Positions 1 through 11,035 of a stretch of 64,000 nucleotides of DNA are shown piece after piece. The notes under the pieces are model-generated. The model worked only from the letters and a program-made list of their open reading frames with translations, was not told the DNA's origin and did not search any database. The position numbers and the translations under genes are program-made. Within the stretch, counting starts at the first letter, position 1. Each line of letters opens with the position of its first letter. The stretch spans positions 3,720,001-3,784,000 of the forward strand of contig NC_014306.1 in the NCBI RefSeq assembly GCF_000196615.1, read 5' to 3'. This DNA comes from Erwinia billingiae Eb661 (lineage in GTDB: Bacteria > Pseudomonadota > Gammaproteobacteria > Enterobacterales > Enterobacteriaceae).

Positions 1-116
1 AGCAGACTTCCCACTTCTGAGGCGAGTTCACGAAAACGTTTGGTGCTTACGTCATGCTCACGCATCAGACCCAGTTTATGTTTGACCAGCGGGTGTTTGA
101 CTTCCACGATCTTCAT
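1..116 (-). CDS. upp: Uracil phosphoribosyltransferase, N-terminal part (cut by window edge)
   Basis: Only the first 38 codons lie in the window; the gene continues past the left edge. The translation begins [20 protein letters not shown], matching the start of E. coli Upp nearly residue for residue. The enzyme makes UMP from uracil and PRPP in the cytoplasmic pyrimidine salvage pathway; its catalytic region is outside the window. It is divergent from purM, as in E. coli. The 240-bp gap between them carries a PurR box on the purM side. Confidence 0.95.
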   Translation of the reverse strand, partial: MKIVEVKHPLVKHKLGLMREHDVSTKRFRELASEVGSL

Positions 117-277
117 TGTTGTACTCCCGGAGTGTTAAGCTGCAAAAAAAAATCGCGAGATTATAGCGCCATTTACGCTCCACGCCATATGACTTAGTGC
201 AACTTTTGATTAAACCGTCCCTACCCGTCAATAATTAGCTAAAATCCAGTTATCCGCAACGCGTCTGAAGATGGCAC

Positions 278-293
278 TCGCAAACGTTTGCCT
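278..293 (+). promoter_or_regulatory. PurR operator upstream of purM
   Basis: The palindromic core GCAAACGTTTGC lies at 280-291, a perfect match to the centre of the PurR box. E. coli purMN carries a PurR box in the same place. It lies about 70 bp before the GTG start of purM, so it argues against any start codon near 288. Purine (hypoxanthine/guanine) repression of purMN is inferred. Confidence 0.85.
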
Positions 294-359
294 GCGCTGT
301 TAGAATTGCCGCGCTTTATTTTCCATACCACCAACCGCAAACCGCGTGGGGATTTCGCA

Positions 360-1400
360 GTGACCGATAAGACCTCTCTCAGCTATAAAGACGCCGGCGT
401 AGATATCGACGCGGGTAATGCTTTAGTCGATCGTATTAAAGGCGTAGTGAAAAAGACTCGTCGCCCGGAAGTGATGGGTGGACTAGGCGGTTTCGGTGCC
501 CTTTGTGCGCTGCCGCAAAAATACCGCGAGCCGATTCTGGTTTCCGGCACTGACGGCGTCGGCACCAAGCTGCGTCTGGCGATGGACCTTAAACGCCACG
601 ATACTATCGGTATCGATCTGGTCGCGATGTGCGTGAATGATTTGGTGGTTCAGGGCGCCGAGCCGCTGTTCTTCCTGGATTACTATGCCACGGGCAAACT
701 GGAAGTCGACACCGCAGCCAGCGTGATCACCGGCATTGCTGAAGGCTGCTCGCAGTCTGGCTGTGCGCTGGTCGGCGGCGAAACCGCAGAGATGCCGGGC
801 ATGTACCACGGCGAAGATTACGACGTGGCAGGCTTCTGCGTTGGCGTGGTTGAAAAATCAGAAATCATCGATGGCAGCAAAGTTCAGGACGGCGACGTAC
901 TGATTGCCCTCGGCTCCAGCGGCCCGCACTCCAATGGCTACTCGCTGGTACGTAAAATTCTGGAAGTCAGCAACACCAATCCGGAAACGACGCAGCTGGA
1001 AGGCAAGTCGCTGGCCGATCATTTGCTGGAACCTACCCGCATCTATGTGAAGAACATCCTCAGCCTGATCGAACAGGTTGATGTTCACGCGATTGCTCAC
1101 CTGACCGGTGGCGGCTTCTGGGAAAATATCCCACGCGTGCTGCCAGACAACACCCAGGCGGTGATTGAAGAGTCAAGCTGGCAGTGGCCGGCCGTCTTCG
1201 GCTGGATGCAGGAAGCGGGCAACGTCAGCCGCTTTGAGATGTACCGCACCTTTAACTGCGGCGTGGGCATGTTAATCGCCCTCAGCGCAGACGAAGCTGA
1301 TAAAGCGGTACAGCTGATGACTGACGCGGGCGAAAAAGCCTGGAAAATCGGCGTGATCAAAGCGTCCGATTCTGAAGAGCGTGTGGTCATTAACGCATGA
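360..1400 (+). CDS. purM: Phosphoribosylformylglycinamidine cyclo-ligase (AIR synthetase)
   Basis: PurM uses ATP to close FGAM to aminoimidazole ribotide, the fifth step of de novo purine synthesis, in the cytoplasm. The protein is 346 aa, the family's usual length, and is near identical to E. coli PurM throughout (GTDGVGTKL near residue 65, [33 protein letters not shown]). I chose GTG at 360 because homology begins at [13 protein letters not shown] and a GGGG ribosome site lies at 347-350; the frame is open further upstream, but that part overlaps the PurR operator. It overlaps purN by 4 bp (ATGA), so the two are translationally coupled. Confidence 0.96.
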   Translation: MTDKTSLSYKDAGVDIDAGNALVDRIKGVVKKTRRPEVMGGLGGFGALCALPQKYREPILVSGTDGVGTKLRLAMDLKRHDTIGIDLVAMCVNDLVVQGAEPLFFLDYYATGKLEVDTAASVITGIAEGCSQSGCALVGGETAEMPGMYHGEDYDVAGFCVGVVEKSEIIDGSKVQDGDVLIALGSSGPHSNGYSLVRKILEVSNTNPETTQLEGKSLADHLLEPTRIYVKNILSLIEQVDVHAIAHLTGGGFWENIPRVLPDNTQAVIEESSWQWPAVFGWMQEAGNVSRFEMYRTFNCGVGMLIALSADEADKAVQLMTDAGEKAWKIGVIKASDSEERVVINA

Positions 1401-2035
1401 AACGGCTAGTCGTGCTGGTTTCCGGCCAGGGAAGCAATCTTCAGGCAATCCTGGATGCCTGCCAGCAAGGCCAGATCCACGGCAGCGTCGCTGCCGTGTT
1501 CAGCAACAAGTCGGACGCGTACGGTCTGACCCGCGCGCGTGAGGCCGGTGTTCCGGCCCATGCGCTCGCCGCTTCCCAGTTTGCTGACCGTGAAGCGTTC
1601 GATCGCCAGCTGATGCTGGAAATCGATGCTTATGCGCCCGATTTAGTGGTGCTGGCCGGTTACATGCGGATCCTCAGCCCGGCCTTCGTCCAGCACTATG
1701 CCGGACGCATGCTGAACATCCACCCTTCCCTGCTGCCGAAATACCCGGGTCTGCACACTCACCGCCAGGCGATTGAAAATGGCGATGAAGAGCACGGCAC
1801 CTCGGTGCATTTCGTTACCGAGCAGTTGGACGGCGGCCCGGTGATCCTTCAGGCGAAGGTGCCGGTGTTTGCAGAAGACAGCGAAGAGGATGTGAACGCC
1901 CGCGTTCAGCATCAGGAGCACGCTATTTATCCGCTGGTGGTCAGTTGGTTTGTCGATGGCAGACTGGCGATGCGTGATGATGCGGCGTGGCTGGACGGTG
2001 AAAAGCTGCCTGAAGAAGGGCATGCTGGCGACTAG
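1397..2035 (+). CDS. purN: Phosphoribosylglycinamide formyltransferase (GART)
   Basis: PurN transfers the formyl group of 10-formyl-tetrahydrofolate to GAR, the third step of purine synthesis. The 212-aa protein has the catalytic trio expected of the family: Asn107 and His109 in [12 protein letters not shown], and Asp145 in LDGGPVILQ. The numbering is one residue later than in E. coli. Its start overlaps the purM stop by 4 bp, and a strong intrinsic terminator follows, closing a two-gene operon under the PurR box. Confidence 0.96.
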   Translation: MKRLVVLVSGQGSNLQAILDACQQGQIHGSVAAVFSNKSDAYGLTRAREAGVPAHALAASQFADREAFDRQLMLEIDAYAPDLVVLAGYMRILSPAFVQHYAGRMLNIHPSLLPKYPGLHTHRQAIENGDEEHGTSVHFVTEQLDGGPVILQAKVPVFAEDSEEDVNARVQHQEHAIYPLVVSWFVDGRLAMRDDAAWLDGEKLPEEGHAGD

Positions 2036-2053
2036 CTTGTCGTAGCGCATATT

Positions 2054-2084
2054 AAGGGGGAGATCGTCGATCTCCCCCTTTTTT
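2054..2084 (+). terminator. Rho-independent terminator of purMN
   Basis: An inverted repeat (arms AAGGGGGAGATC and GATCTCCCCCTT at 2054-2080) is followed on the plus strand by a run of T to 2084. It ends immediately before the stop codon of the convergent pstB at 2086. On the minus strand the T-run is weaker, so it mainly serves purN. Confidence 0.9.
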
Positions 2085-2085
2085 A

Positions 2086-2859
2086 TTAGCCGTAGCGGCC
2101 GGTAATGTAATCTTCCGTGCGACGCTGGCGCGGCGTGGTAAACAGTTCGTCAGTCTCGCCAAACTCCACCACACTCCCCTGATGCATAAACGCGGTGTAA
2201 TCTGACACCCTCGCGGCCTGCTGCATATTGTGCGTTACCAGAATCAGCGTGAAGTGCTGCTTCAGGCTGCTCATCAGCTCTTCAATCACCAGCGTCGAAA
2301 TCGGATCCAGCGCCGAGGTTGGTTCATCCAGCAGCAAAATTTCCGGTTCAATCGCAATGGCACGGGCGATCACCAACCGTTGCTGCTGACCGCTGGACAG
2401 CGTCAGCGCATTCTGCCACAGGTTATCCTTCACTTCGCCCCACAGCGCCGCCGCCCGCAACGCCCGCTCAACCGCTTCATCCAGCACCCGCCGATCGCGA
2501 ACGCCCTGCAGGCGCAGGCCATAAACGATGTTTTCATAGATGGTTTTCGGAAACGGGTTGGGCCGCTGGAACACCATGCCAACGCGCCGACGTAGCGAGG
2601 ATAAGTCCTGACTGCTGCCGAGGATCGACTGCTGATTCAGCCGGATATCGCCTTCGGTGCGGCAGCCATCTATCAGTTCGTTCATCCGGTTCAGGCTGCG
2701 TAACAGCGTCGATTTTCCGCAACCGGAAGGGCCAATCAGCGCGGTGATGCGATTTTTTGGGATCCGCAGGTTGATCTCATTCAGCGCCTGCTTTTCGCCA
2801 TACCACAGCGACAGGTTCTCCAGCTCAAGCGTGCTTTCCAGCAAATCGGACTTCACCAT
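2086..2859 (-). CDS. pstB: Phosphate ABC transporter ATP-binding protein PstB
   Basis: This is the cytoplasmic ATPase of a Pst-type phosphate importer, 257 aa. Walker A is GPSGCGKST at residues 43-51, the signature is [14 protein letters not shown] (canonical PstB has LSGGQQQR, so one Gly is Ser), and Walker B with D-loop is [13 protein letters not shown]. It is the last gene of pstC-pstA-pstB, 13 bp after pstA. No pstS or phoU follows, unlike the E. coli pstSCAB-phoU operon. The family assignment is firm; phosphate specificity rests on similarity and on the ppk/ppx neighbours. Confidence 0.9.
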   Translation of the reverse strand: MVKSDLLESTLELENLSLWYGEKQALNEINLRIPKNRITALIGPSGCGKSTLLRSLNRMNELIDGCRTEGDIRLNQQSILGSSQDLSSLRRRVGMVFQRPNPFPKTIYENIVYGLRLQGVRDRRVLDEAVERALRAAALWGEVKDNLWQNALTLSSGQQQRLVIARAIAIEPEILLLDEPTSALDPISTLVIEELMSSLKQHFTLILVTHNMQQAARVSDYTAFMHQGSVVEFGETDELFTTPRQRRTEDYITGRYG

Positions 2860-2872
2860 TTTTCTCTCACCA

Positions 2873-4519
2873 TCAGTTCATCAGGGCGCGATAGCGTTCC
2901 CGCAGGCGATGCCGTAACACCATCGCCAGCAGGTTCAGCGCCAGAATTATCGTTACCAGCAACAACGCGGTGGCAAAGACCAGCGGACGATCCGCCTGAG
3001 CATTCGGGCTCTGGAAAGCCAGATCGTATATCTGGAATCCAAGGTGCATAAATTTACGGTCCAGATGCAAATAAGGAAACACCGCATCGATCGGCAGTTC
3101 TGGCACCATTTTCACCACGCCCACCAGCATCAACGGCGCGGTCTCCCCTGCTGCGCGCGCCACGGCGAGGATCAGGCCGGTCAGCATCGCAGGAACGGCC
3201 AGCGGTAGGGTCACGTGCCACAGCGTTTCCGCCTGGGTGGCCCCTAAGGCTAGCGAGCCCTGACGCAGGGATTTAGGAATACGCGACAGGCCTTCTTCGG
3301 TGGCGACAATCACCACCGGCAGCGTCAGCAATGCCAGCGTCAGCGAGGCCCACAGCAGGCCAGGCGTGCCAAAGGTAGGGTCGGGCAAGGCATCGGCAAA
3401 GAACAGCTTGTCGAGGCTGCCGCCCACCAGCCAGACAAAGAAGCCGAGGCCAAACACGCCGTAAACAATCGAAGGCACGCCCGCCAGGTTCACCACCGCA
3501 ATCCTCACCAGCCGGGTCATCAGGCCGTTTCCGGCATATTCATGCAGCCAGATCGCCGCGATCACCCCCAGCGGCATCACCACGATCGACATCAGCAGCA
3601 CCATCAGCACGGTGCCAAATATTGCCGGGAACACGCCGCCTTCGCCCAGGCTGTCGCCCTGGGTGCCGCTGACAAAGTGCCAGATCTGCCAGGCCAAATG
3701 CAGCCATTTCTCGCCGTAGCTCATCGCATTGGGATACCAGGCGCCGAGGATCTCGTTCATCGCAATGCGGTGCTGCTGGCCCTGAGCATCCCGCAGGATC
3801 AGCACCGTGCTGCTGCTTTCATCATTCAGGTCGCTGAGCTGCTGGGCTTTTTGCACAAACTGACGCTGCAGCTCGGCACTGTCCGCCTGATGGATCGACT
3901 GTGCCTGCGCCGTGTACTGGTGCTGTTGCTGAAGATGCCGCTGTTGCTGCGCCAGCTGCTCCAGTTCGCTGTTCAGCCTGGCCATGCTCACCCGGCGGAT
4001 TTTCTCCGCCTGCGACATATGCTGTTGCGACTGTTTAATTCGCTGCTGCAAGGTACGCATCATATTGCGCGCCACCAGCGGCTGACCGTTCTCCAGCAGG
4101 CCGTCGAACCAGCCGTACGCCATGCCGCCGGTACGACGTTGCAGCGCGATCACCCCGGTAGGCTGCTCGCTGGACACAATCTGGCTGCTTAAGATGCTGT
4201 GAAAATCGGACGCGGCGAAATCGCGGTTGCCGGTTTTAATCAGATAGCGGGTCAGCTCTTGCGGCAGCCCGGCTGGCAACACGCGGCCACTCTCCTCAAG
4301 CTGCTGGCGGGAAACCGTCTGTGACTGGGCAACTTCACCCAGCATCTGCGTGGTGCCGACCGTTTGCTGAACCGTATACAGCGTAACCGGATGCGGCCAG
4401 AAATACTTCATGCCCTGCCAGGCAAGCAGAGCGATCAGCAAAATAAACGCCAGCAGGCTGACCGCCACCGCGCCACCGGTCAGCCAGCGCCAGCGGTGAT
4501 TGTTCATCACTCCACTCAT
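2873..4519 (-). CDS. pstA: Phosphate ABC transporter permease PstA, long form
   Basis: Inner-membrane permease of 548 aa, nearly twice the length of E. coli PstA (about 300 aa). A first membrane segment lies at about residues 17-37, then an extra region of about 260 residues. That region includes a Gln-rich, probably coiled-coil stretch at about 152-233. The canonical permease starts near residue 297, with several membrane segments and the loop [26 protein letters not shown] that contacts the ATPase. It overlaps pstC by 4 bp (ATGA). Long PstA and PstC pairs are known from Pseudomonas- and Vibrio-type Pst systems. The role of the extra region is unknown to me. Confidence 0.87.
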   Translation of the reverse strand: MSGVMNNHRWRWLTGGAVAVSLLAFILLIALLAWQGMKYFWPHPVTLYTVQQTVGTTQMLGEVAQSQTVSRQQLEESGRVLPAGLPQELTRYLIKTGNRDFAASDFHSILSSQIVSSEQPTGVIALQRRTGGMAYGWFDGLLENGQPLVARNMMRTLQQRIKQSQQHMSQAEKIRRVSMARLNSELEQLAQQQRHLQQQHQYTAQAQSIHQADSAELQRQFVQKAQQLSDLNDESSSTVLILRDAQGQQHRIAMNEILGAWYPNAMSYGEKWLHLAWQIWHFVSGTQGDSLGEGGVFPAIFGTVLMVLLMSIVVMPLGVIAAIWLHEYAGNGLMTRLVRIAVVNLAGVPSIVYGVFGLGFFVWLVGGSLDKLFFADALPDPTFGTPGLLWASLTLALLTLPVVIVATEEGLSRIPKSLRQGSLALGATQAETLWHVTLPLAVPAMLTGLILAVARAAGETAPLMLVGVVKMVPELPIDAVFPYLHLDRKFMHLGFQIYDLAFQSPNAQADRPLVFATALLLVTIILALNLLAMVLRHRLRERYRALMN

Positions 4520-6651
4520 AACGTCTCCTCCTGCTGACTGTAACGCCGGCGAAGGCGCTGGCGGATCAGTTCAGCCAGGGTATTTACCGTCAGGGTAAAC
4601 ACCAGCAGCACCAGCGCGCTTAAGAACAGGATGCGGTAGTGACCGCTTCCGGCAGCCGCCTCGGGCATTTCAATCGCCACGTTAGCCGCCAGGCTGCGCA
4701 CGCCCTGTAATAAACCGCCTTCGGTGACCGGCGTGTTGCCGGTTGCCATCAATACAATCATCGTTTCACCCAGCGCCCGACCAAAGCCGATCATCAGGGC
4801 GGCGAAAATGCCGGAAGAGGCGCCCGGCACCACCACGCGAGTGAGCGTTTGCCACTGCGTTGCACCAAGCGCCAGTGAGCCCTGCCCTAGCGATGCCGGC
4901 ACGCTGAAGATGGCATCTTCCGCCAGGGTGAATATTAACGGCACCAGCGCAAAGCCCATCGCCACGCCGGCAATCAATAAGTTACGTTGCTGATAGCCGC
5001 TGCTGAAACGGTCGGCCAGACCCTGGCCAAACAGGCTGTGCTCAATGGCGGGCAGCAACCCCAGGCAGAAGACGCCGGTCAGCAGCATTAGCGGCAGCAG
5101 GATCCAGATTTCACGCCCTTCATCACACAGGCGGCGACGCCAGCGCGCAGGCAGTTTCAGCGAGGCCCAACTGCATAAAAGCAGGACGCCAGCCAGCATT
5201 AGCGGCAACAGCAGCACGCCGAGCAGTTTGTCAGCCAGTAGCGGGGCCAGCCACAGCCCGGCAATCAGGCCGATGACCACGCTGGGCAATGCGCCCATCA
5301 TCTCTATCGCCGGTTTCACCCAGCGCCGTAAACCCGGCGCCATAAACCAGGCGGTATACATTGCCGCAGCCAGTGCCAGCGGCGTGGCAAACAGCATCGC
5401 CAGGCCAGCCGCTTTCAATGTTCCCATCACCATCGGGACCAGGCTGAATTTGCCCTGATATTCGTCATTAGCCGAGGTCGATTGCCAGACGTAATCGGGC
5501 GATGGATAGTGTTCATACCAGACTTTTTGCCAGAGGTTTCGCCAGCTGATATCGGGCCACGGGTTATCAATTTTGTAGTGCTGCAACATGCCGCCGTGCT
5601 CCAGCAGCAAACCATCACCCTGCGGCGAAAATGCGCCATTTTCGGCATTGGCAGCCAGCTGGCGTGACAAAATCGCGCCTCTTTGCTTACTGGCATACAG
5701 CTTGAGTTCACCGGCGGGGCTGAGCGTGGCAAATACCCGCCGATGCGCCTCGCTGAACAGCAGCCCGCGATCTTCTGCTCCGGCAAACTGGCGGATAGGC
5801 TGCAAATGCGGCCCGGTTTCGCTGGCGATATCAAACCACTGCGCAATCCCATTGGCATCGGACAACAGCAACGAGCTTCCGCCGCTCAGTAAGGCAATTC
5901 GATGGGGTGCGCTGGTTAAGGTGCGCGTATCGCGCAGAACCGGCCCGTCCGGGGCGATCCGCCAGACGCGGAGAATATTGCCGGCGACGCCGAACAGCAG
6001 TTTGCCATCCGGGGAAAGCAGCAGTTGATTGATGTCCGGCACCACAAGCGTGAATTTCTCAGGCGCTGCGCCTGCCGCATACCGCAACAGCGTGATCTGC
6101 TGCGCACTGCCCTGAGCAATCAGCCAGCGATCGTCGGCATGGGACAGGCTCATGACCGTTGCATTGGCATCGCTGCCCGCTAACGGTCGATCGCCGAGCG
6201 GGAACTTCCACACCGGTTCATCGTGGCTGACGGTTAGCTGTGGCTGAACCAGCACCAGCCCGCTGGCGCTATGCAGCAACACGCTGCCATTATCGGCGGA
6301 CGTCACGGCACTGACTTCGCCAGCGGCAAGCGGAAAGGCCACTGACGGCGGCTGTGCATCAAGCGGGATAAACATGCCCTGTCCCTGGCGGTCAATTCGC
6401 CATGCCCACTTTTGTCGGGTATCCATCCCCAGCGCCACTGACGGTGTTGAGACGGGCAGCCTGATGGTTTGCGCACTGCCAATCGACGGTGACGAGAACA
6501 GCGGCACCACCACCCACAGCAGCCAGACAAACAGCAGCAGCATCACCAGCAGGATCGCCAGCCCGCAGACTCTGACGACGCGGCGAGTCAGCCGATCAAT
6601 AAATTGACGGCGCCGGTCGTTGAACTGGGCGGGAATGGGGGTCGAACTCAT
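4516..6651 (-). CDS. pstC: Phosphate ABC transporter permease PstC, long form with periplasmic domain
   Basis: First gene of the operon, 711 aa against about 319 for E. coli PstC. One membrane segment at about residues 27-50 is followed by some 350 residues with repeated beta-rich, WD/propeller-like blocks (for example LLLSPDGKLLFGVAGNILRVW), presumably periplasmic. The permease proper begins near residue 404 (LVPMVMGTLKAAGLAML) and includes the ATPase-contact loop [18 protein letters not shown]. It is divergent from ppk across 157 bp. The domain layout is seen; the sensing or substrate-capture role of the propeller-like part is inference. Confidence 0.85.
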   Translation of the reverse strand: MSSTPIPAQFNDRRRQFIDRLTRRVVRVCGLAILLVMLLLFVWLLWVVVPLFSSPSIGSAQTIRLPVSTPSVALGMDTRQKWAWRIDRQGQGMFIPLDAQPPSVAFPLAAGEVSAVTSADNGSVLLHSASGLVLVQPQLTVSHDEPVWKFPLGDRPLAGSDANATVMSLSHADDRWLIAQGSAQQITLLRYAAGAAPEKFTLVVPDINQLLLSPDGKLLFGVAGNILRVWRIAPDGPVLRDTRTLTSAPHRIALLSGGSSLLLSDANGIAQWFDIASETGPHLQPIRQFAGAEDRGLLFSEAHRRVFATLSPAGELKLYASKQRGAILSRQLAANAENGAFSPQGDGLLLEHGGMLQHYKIDNPWPDISWRNLWQKVWYEHYPSPDYVWQSTSANDEYQGKFSLVPMVMGTLKAAGLAMLFATPLALAAAMYTAWFMAPGLRRWVKPAIEMMGALPSVVIGLIAGLWLAPLLADKLLGVLLLPLMLAGVLLLCSWASLKLPARWRRRLCDEGREIWILLPLMLLTGVFCLGLLPAIEHSLFGQGLADRFSSGYQQRNLLIAGVAMGFALVPLIFTLAEDAIFSVPASLGQGSLALGATQWQTLTRVVVPGASSGIFAALMIGFGRALGETMIVLMATGNTPVTEGGLLQGVRSLAANVAIEMPEAAAGSGHYRILFLSALVLLVFTLTVNTLAELIRQRLRRRYSQQEETL

Positions 6652-6738
6652 GCGTTAAGTGCTTTCCTGTGGGCGTTGAAGCCGCTATGTTGCCCGTATG
6701 TGGTTAATAAGACAATCAACAATGTCCGTTGGACTTTC

Positions 6739-6756
6739 CTGCCATACTCTCGCCAT
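6739..6756 (+). promoter_or_regulatory. Possible PhoB (Pho) box between pstC and ppk
   Basis: Two 7-bp units, CTGCCAT and TCGCCAT, are separated by 4 bp, the spacing of a Pho box (consensus unit CTGTCAT). The first unit matches 6 of 7 bases, the second 4 of 7. It lies 53 bp before ppk. PhoB control of ppk is known in E. coli; assignment here is tentative. Confidence 0.4.
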
Positions 6757-6808
6757 AATGAAGTGAGACAATGGCCGGTCAAGGGCAGGATCTTCATACG
6801 GAGTAAAA

Positions 6809-8869
6809 ATGGGTCAGGAAAAGCTGTATATAGAAAAAGAATTGAGCTGGTTATCGTTCAATGAGCGCGTTCTCCAGGAAGCGGCAGATAAATCCAACCC
6901 CCTGATTGAGCGTATGCGCTTTTTAGGCATTTACTCCAATAACCTGGAGGAGTTCTATAAAGTCCGCTTCGCCGACCTGAAACGCCGCATTCTGATTGGC
7001 GAAGAGCAAGGCATTCCCAATACCCCGCGCCACTTACTGAAAAAAATTCAGGCCAGGGTGTTGAAAGCGGACCAGGAATTCGACGGCCTGTACAATGATT
7101 TGCTGCTGGAGATGGCCCGTAATCAGATCTTCCTGATTAACGAGCGCCAGCTTTCGCCAAACCAGCAGAGCTGGTTGCGCCACTATTTCAAACACCAACT
7201 GCGTCAGCACATCACGCCGATTCTGGTCAATCACGACACCGACTTGATTGAGTTTCTGAAGGATGACTACACCTATCTGGCGGTAGAGATCATCCGTGGC
7301 GATCAGATCAGCTATGCGCTGCTGGAAATCCCGTCAGACAAGGTGCCGCGCTTCGTCAACCTGCCGCCGGAAACGCCGCGCCGCCGCAAACCGATGATCC
7401 TGTTGGACAATATTTTGCGCTATTGCCTGGGCGATATTTTCCGCGGCTTCTTTGATTACGATGCGCTAAATGCCTACTCGATGAAGATGACGCGCGATGC
7501 CGAATACGATCTGGTCACCGAGATGGAATCCAGCCTGCTGGAACTGATGTCCTCCAGCCTGAAGCAGCGTTTAACCGCCGAGCCGGTGCGCTTCGTTTAT
7601 CAGCGTGATATGCCGGATGCGATGGTTGAGATGCTGAGCAAAAAGCTGAACATCACCAACTACGACTCCATTGTGCCGGGCGGCCGTTACCATAACTTTA
7701 AAGACTTTATTACCTTCCCGAACGTCGGCAAGGCCAATCTGGTTAACAAACCGCTGCCGCAGTTGCGCCACATCTGGTTCGACCGTTTCCGCAACGGCTT
7801 CGATGCCATCCGTAATCGCGATGTGCTGCTGTATTACCCGTACCACACCTTTGAGCATGTGCTGGAACTGCTGCGTCAGGCGTCGTTTGACCCGGCGGTG
7901 TTAGCCATCAAAATCAATATTTACCGTGTCGCCAAGAACTCGCGCATTATCGACGCGATGATCCATGCGGCCTATAACGGCAAAAAAGTCACCGTGGTGG
8001 TGGAACTGCAGGCGCGCTTTGATGAAGAAGCGAATATTCACTGGGCCAAACGCCTGACGGAAGCCGGCGTACACGTGATTTTCTCGGCTCCTGGACTGAA
8101 AATTCACGCCAAGCTGTTCTTAATCTCACGGCGTGAAAACGGCGAGATTGCCCGTTATGCCCATATCGGCACCGGTAACTTCAACGAAAAAACCGCGCGT
8201 ATTTATACCGACTACTCATTGTTGACCGCCGATGCGCGTATCACTAACGAAGTGCGCCGGGTGTTTAACTTTATTGAAAACCCTTATCGCCCGGTCACCT
8301 TCGAGCATCTGATGGTTTCGCCACAGAACTCGCGCCAGATGCTGTATCAGCTGATCGATAATGAGATCGCCAATGCGCAGAAAGGCATTCAGGCTGGCAT
8401 CACGCTTAAAGTGAACAATCTGGTGGATAAAGGCCTGGTCGACAGGCTGTATACCGCTTCCAGCGTCGGCGTGAAGGTCGATCTGCTGATCCGTGGCATG
8501 TGCTCGCTGATCCCTAATCTGGAAGGCATCAGTGAAAATATCCGCGTAATTAGTATTGTTGACCGCTACCTTGAGCACGATCGCGTCTATATTTTTGATA
8601 ACGGTGGCGACAAAAAAGTCTATCTCTCCTCGGCTGACTGGATGACCCGCAACATCGATTACCGTATCGAAGTGGCCGTCGCCATTCTTGACCCTATTCT
8701 GAAACAGCGGGTGCTGGATATTATTGGCATCCTGTTAAGTGATACGCTTAAAGCGCGCTTCGTAGACAAAGAGTTGAGCAATAAGTATGTTCCGCGCGGC
8801 AATCGCCGCAAAGTGCGCGCCCAGCTGGCTATTTACGATTACATTAAATCTCTGGAACAACCTGACTAA
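6809..8869 (+). CDS. ppk: Polyphosphate kinase 1
   Basis: PPK1 polymerises the gamma-phosphate of ATP into inorganic polyphosphate, in a membrane-associated enzyme. The 686-aa protein is within two residues of E. coli Ppk and similar along its whole length. The autophosphorylated histidine is His433 in LKIHAKLFL, and the second essential histidine is His590 in [10 protein letters not shown] (E. coli 435 and 592). A GGAG ribosome site lies close before the ATG. ppx starts 6 bp after its stop, so synthesis and degradation of polyphosphate are co-transcribed. The divergent pstCAB suggests coupling of phosphate import and storage. Confidence 0.96.
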   Translation: MGQEKLYIEKELSWLSFNERVLQEAADKSNPLIERMRFLGIYSNNLEEFYKVRFADLKRRILIGEEQGIPNTPRHLLKKIQARVLKADQEFDGLYNDLLLEMARNQIFLINERQLSPNQQSWLRHYFKHQLRQHITPILVNHDTDLIEFLKDDYTYLAVEIIRGDQISYALLEIPSDKVPRFVNLPPETPRRRKPMILLDNILRYCLGDIFRGFFDYDALNAYSMKMTRDAEYDLVTEMESSLLELMSSSLKQRLTAEPVRFVYQRDMPDAMVEMLSKKLNITNYDSIVPGGRYHNFKDFITFPNVGKANLVNKPLPQLRHIWFDRFRNGFDAIRNRDVLLYYPYHTFEHVLELLRQASFDPAVLAIKINIYRVAKNSRIIDAMIHAAYNGKKVTVVVELQARFDEEANIHWAKRLTEAGVHVIFSAPGLKIHAKLFLISRRENGEIARYAHIGTGNFNEKTARIYTDYSLLTADARITNEVRRVFNFIENPYRPVTFEHLMVSPQNSRQMLYQLIDNEIANAQKGIQAGITLKVNNLVDKGLVDRLYTASSVGVKVDLLIRGMCSLIPNLEGISENIRVISIVDRYLEHDRVYIFDNGGDKKVYLSSADWMTRNIDYRIEVAVAILDPILKQRVLDIIGILLSDTLKARFVDKELSNKYVPRGNRRKVRAQLAIYDYIKSLEQPD

Positions 8870-8875
8870 CTCACT

Positions 8876-10408
8876 ATGCCAATATCCCAGAAAAATACGC
8901 CCAAACCGCAGGAATTCGCCGCAATCGACCTGGGCTCGAACAGTTTTCATATGGTGATTGCCCGCGTGGTGGATGGTGCCATGCAGGTGCTCGGCAGGTT
9001 GAAACAGCGGGTTCATCTGGCCGACGGCCTGGATCACAATAACGTGCTGGGCGAAGAGGCGATTGAGCGCGGGTTAAGCTGCCTGGCGCTGTTTGCCGAA
9101 CGTTTGCAGGGTTTCAGCCCGGCCAATGTGACCATCGTGGGTACTCACACGCTGCGTGAAGCGGTAAACGCCGAAGATTTTCTGCGTCGTGCCGCCGATG
9201 TCATCCCCTACCCGATTGAGGTGATTTCCGGCAATGAAGAGGCCCGTCTGATCTTTATGGGCGTCGAGCACACGCAGCCGGAGAAAGGACGCAAGCTGGT
9301 CATTGATATCGGCGGCGGCTCAACGGAAATGGTCATCGGGGAAGACTTCGAGCCCAAGCTGGTCGAGAGCCGCCGCATGGGCTGCGTCAGTTTTGCTAAC
9401 CTCTACTTCCCTGGCGGCGTGATCAGCAAAGAGAATTTCCGCCGTGCCCGCCTGGCCGCTGCGCAAAAGCTGGAAACCATGGCCTGGCAATATCGCCTGA
9501 CAGGTTGGCAGTTTGCCCTCGGCGCGTCTGGCAGCATCAAAGCCGCCTGTGAAGTGTTGCTGGCGATGGGTGAGAAAGAGAAGCTCATCACGCCTGAACG
9601 CATTGAGATGCTGTACGACGAAGTGATCAAACATAAATCGTTTGATGCCCTGAGCCTGCCAGGCCTGTCTGAAGAGCGCAAAGCGGTGTTTGTGCCGGGC
9701 TTAGCCATCCTCAGCGGCGTGTTCGATGCGCTGGCCATTCGCGAACTGCGTCTGTCGGACGGCGCGCTGCGTGAAGGCGTGCTGTATGAAATGGAAGGTC
9801 GGTTCCGTCATCAGGATATTCGTAGCCGGACCGCGCAAAGTCTGGCCAATCATTATGCCATCGACAGCGACCAGGCGCGACGCGTGCTGGAAACCACCGA
9901 AAAACTCTACCTTCAATGGCGCGAACAGAATCCGAAGCTGACCAATCCACAGCTGTCAGCCATGCTGAAATGGGCCGCGATGCTGCATGAAGTCGGACTG
10001 ACCATCAACCACAGCGGCATGCAGCGCCACTCCGCGTATATCCTGCAAAATACCAATCTGCCGGGCTTTAACCAGGATCAACAAACGCTGCTGGCAACCC
10101 TGGTACGCTTCCACCGTAAAGCGGTGAAAGTCGATGAAATGCCTCGTCTTACCCTGTTCAAGAAAAAGCAGTTCCTGCCGTTAGTGTTCCTGTTGCGCCT
10201 TGCCACGCTGCTGAATAATCAGCGTCAGGCCACCAACACGCCGGACGTGCTGAAACTGGATACGGATGATGGCCACTGGACGCTGACTTTCCCGGTCGAC
10301 TATTTCAGCCAGAACAACCTGGTACAGCTCGATTTAGAACGCGAGCAAAGCTACTGGAAAGAGGTTACTGGCTGGCAGTTAACGATTCAGGAAGAGAACA
10401 AGCCATGA
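8876..10408 (+). CDS. ppx: Exopolyphosphatase
   Basis: Ppx releases orthophosphate from polyphosphate chain ends and belongs to the Ppx/GppA branch of the ASKHA superfamily. The 510-aa protein (E. coli 513) has the N-terminal [16 protein letters not shown] motif, a second phosphate loop [12 protein letters not shown] near residue 145, and a C-terminal HD-like helical domain ([19 protein letters not shown]). The start ATG is 6 bp after ppk with only a weak ribosome site, so translation probably depends on ppk. It overlaps tehB by 4 bp. Confidence 0.95.
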   Translation: MPISQKNTPKPQEFAAIDLGSNSFHMVIARVVDGAMQVLGRLKQRVHLADGLDHNNVLGEEAIERGLSCLALFAERLQGFSPANVTIVGTHTLREAVNAEDFLRRAADVIPYPIEVISGNEEARLIFMGVEHTQPEKGRKLVIDIGGGSTEMVIGEDFEPKLVESRRMGCVSFANLYFPGGVISKENFRRARLAAAQKLETMAWQYRLTGWQFALGASGSIKAACEVLLAMGEKEKLITPERIEMLYDEVIKHKSFDALSLPGLSEERKAVFVPGLAILSGVFDALAIRELRLSDGALREGVLYEMEGRFRHQDIRSRTAQSLANHYAIDSDQARRVLETTEKLYLQWREQNPKLTNPQLSAMLKWAAMLHEVGLTINHSGMQRHSAYILQNTNLPGFNQDQQTLLATLVRFHRKAVKVDEMPRLTLFKKKQFLPLVFLLRLATLLNNQRQATNTPDVLKLDTDDGHWTLTFPVDYFSQNNLVQLDLEREQSYWKEVTGWQLTIQEENKP

Positions 10409-11010
10409 TTGTCAGGCCCGATGACTACTACACCGAAAAATATCAGCTTTCCCCGACCCATTCTGAGGTGCTGGAAGCCCTGCAACTGATCGCGCCTGGG
10501 CGGGCGCTGGACGTTGGCTGCGGCAGTGGCCGAAATTCGCTTTACCTCAACCTGAAAGGGTTTGAGGTTACCGGATGGGATAATAATCCGGCCAGCCTGG
10601 CGCGGCTGAACCAGATTATTGCCGATGAGCAGCTGACCGGGATCGAGACCGCAGAAAAAGATCTCAACGATCTGCGTTTCAACGGCGGCTGGGATTTTGT
10701 ACTGTCTACCGTGGTGATGATGTTTTTGCAGCCGGAAACCATCCAGCAGTTGATTGCCGATATGCAGGCCAGCACGGTCAAAGGCGGCTATAACCTGATT
10801 GTTGCGGCGATGGATACCGACGATTATCCGTGCGATCAGGGCTTCCCTTTCGCCTTCAAATCCGGTGAGCTTAGCGATTACTACCGCAAATGGCACATCC
10901 TGAAATACAACGAGCACGTCGGTCAGCTGCATCGTACTGACGAGCACGGCAATCGTATTTCGCTGCGCTTTGCCACCTTGCTGGCACAGAAAGAGATCAC
11001 GAAAGACTAA
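10405..11010 (+). CDS. tehB: TehB-like SAM-dependent methyltransferase
   Basis: The 201-aa protein matches E. coli TehB (197 aa) over its full length, including the SAM loop [15 protein letters not shown] at about residues 34-48 and [20 protein letters not shown] and [19 protein letters not shown]. TehB methylates tellurite and selenium compounds in vitro and gives tellurite resistance when overexpressed. Here it overlaps ppx by 4 bp (ATGA) and no tehA is present, so it is the third gene of a ppk-ppx-tehB operon. The natural substrate is unknown, and the phosphate-locus context may mean a different physiological role. Confidence 0.88.
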   Translation: MIVRPDDYYTEKYQLSPTHSEVLEALQLIAPGRALDVGCGSGRNSLYLNLKGFEVTGWDNNPASLARLNQIIADEQLTGIETAEKDLNDLRFNGGWDFVLSTVVMMFLQPETIQQLIADMQASTVKGGYNLIVAAMDTDDYPCDQGFPFAFKSGELSDYYRKWHILKYNEHVGQLHRTDEHGNRISLRFATLLAQKEITKD

Positions 11011-11035
11011 TCTCTGCGGATTCAGGCTGGCTACA

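Noticed and set aside
288..359. Upstream extension of purM by 24 codons
   Set aside because: It overlaps the PurR operator, lacks homology to PurM and has no ribosome site; GTG at 360 fits all three.
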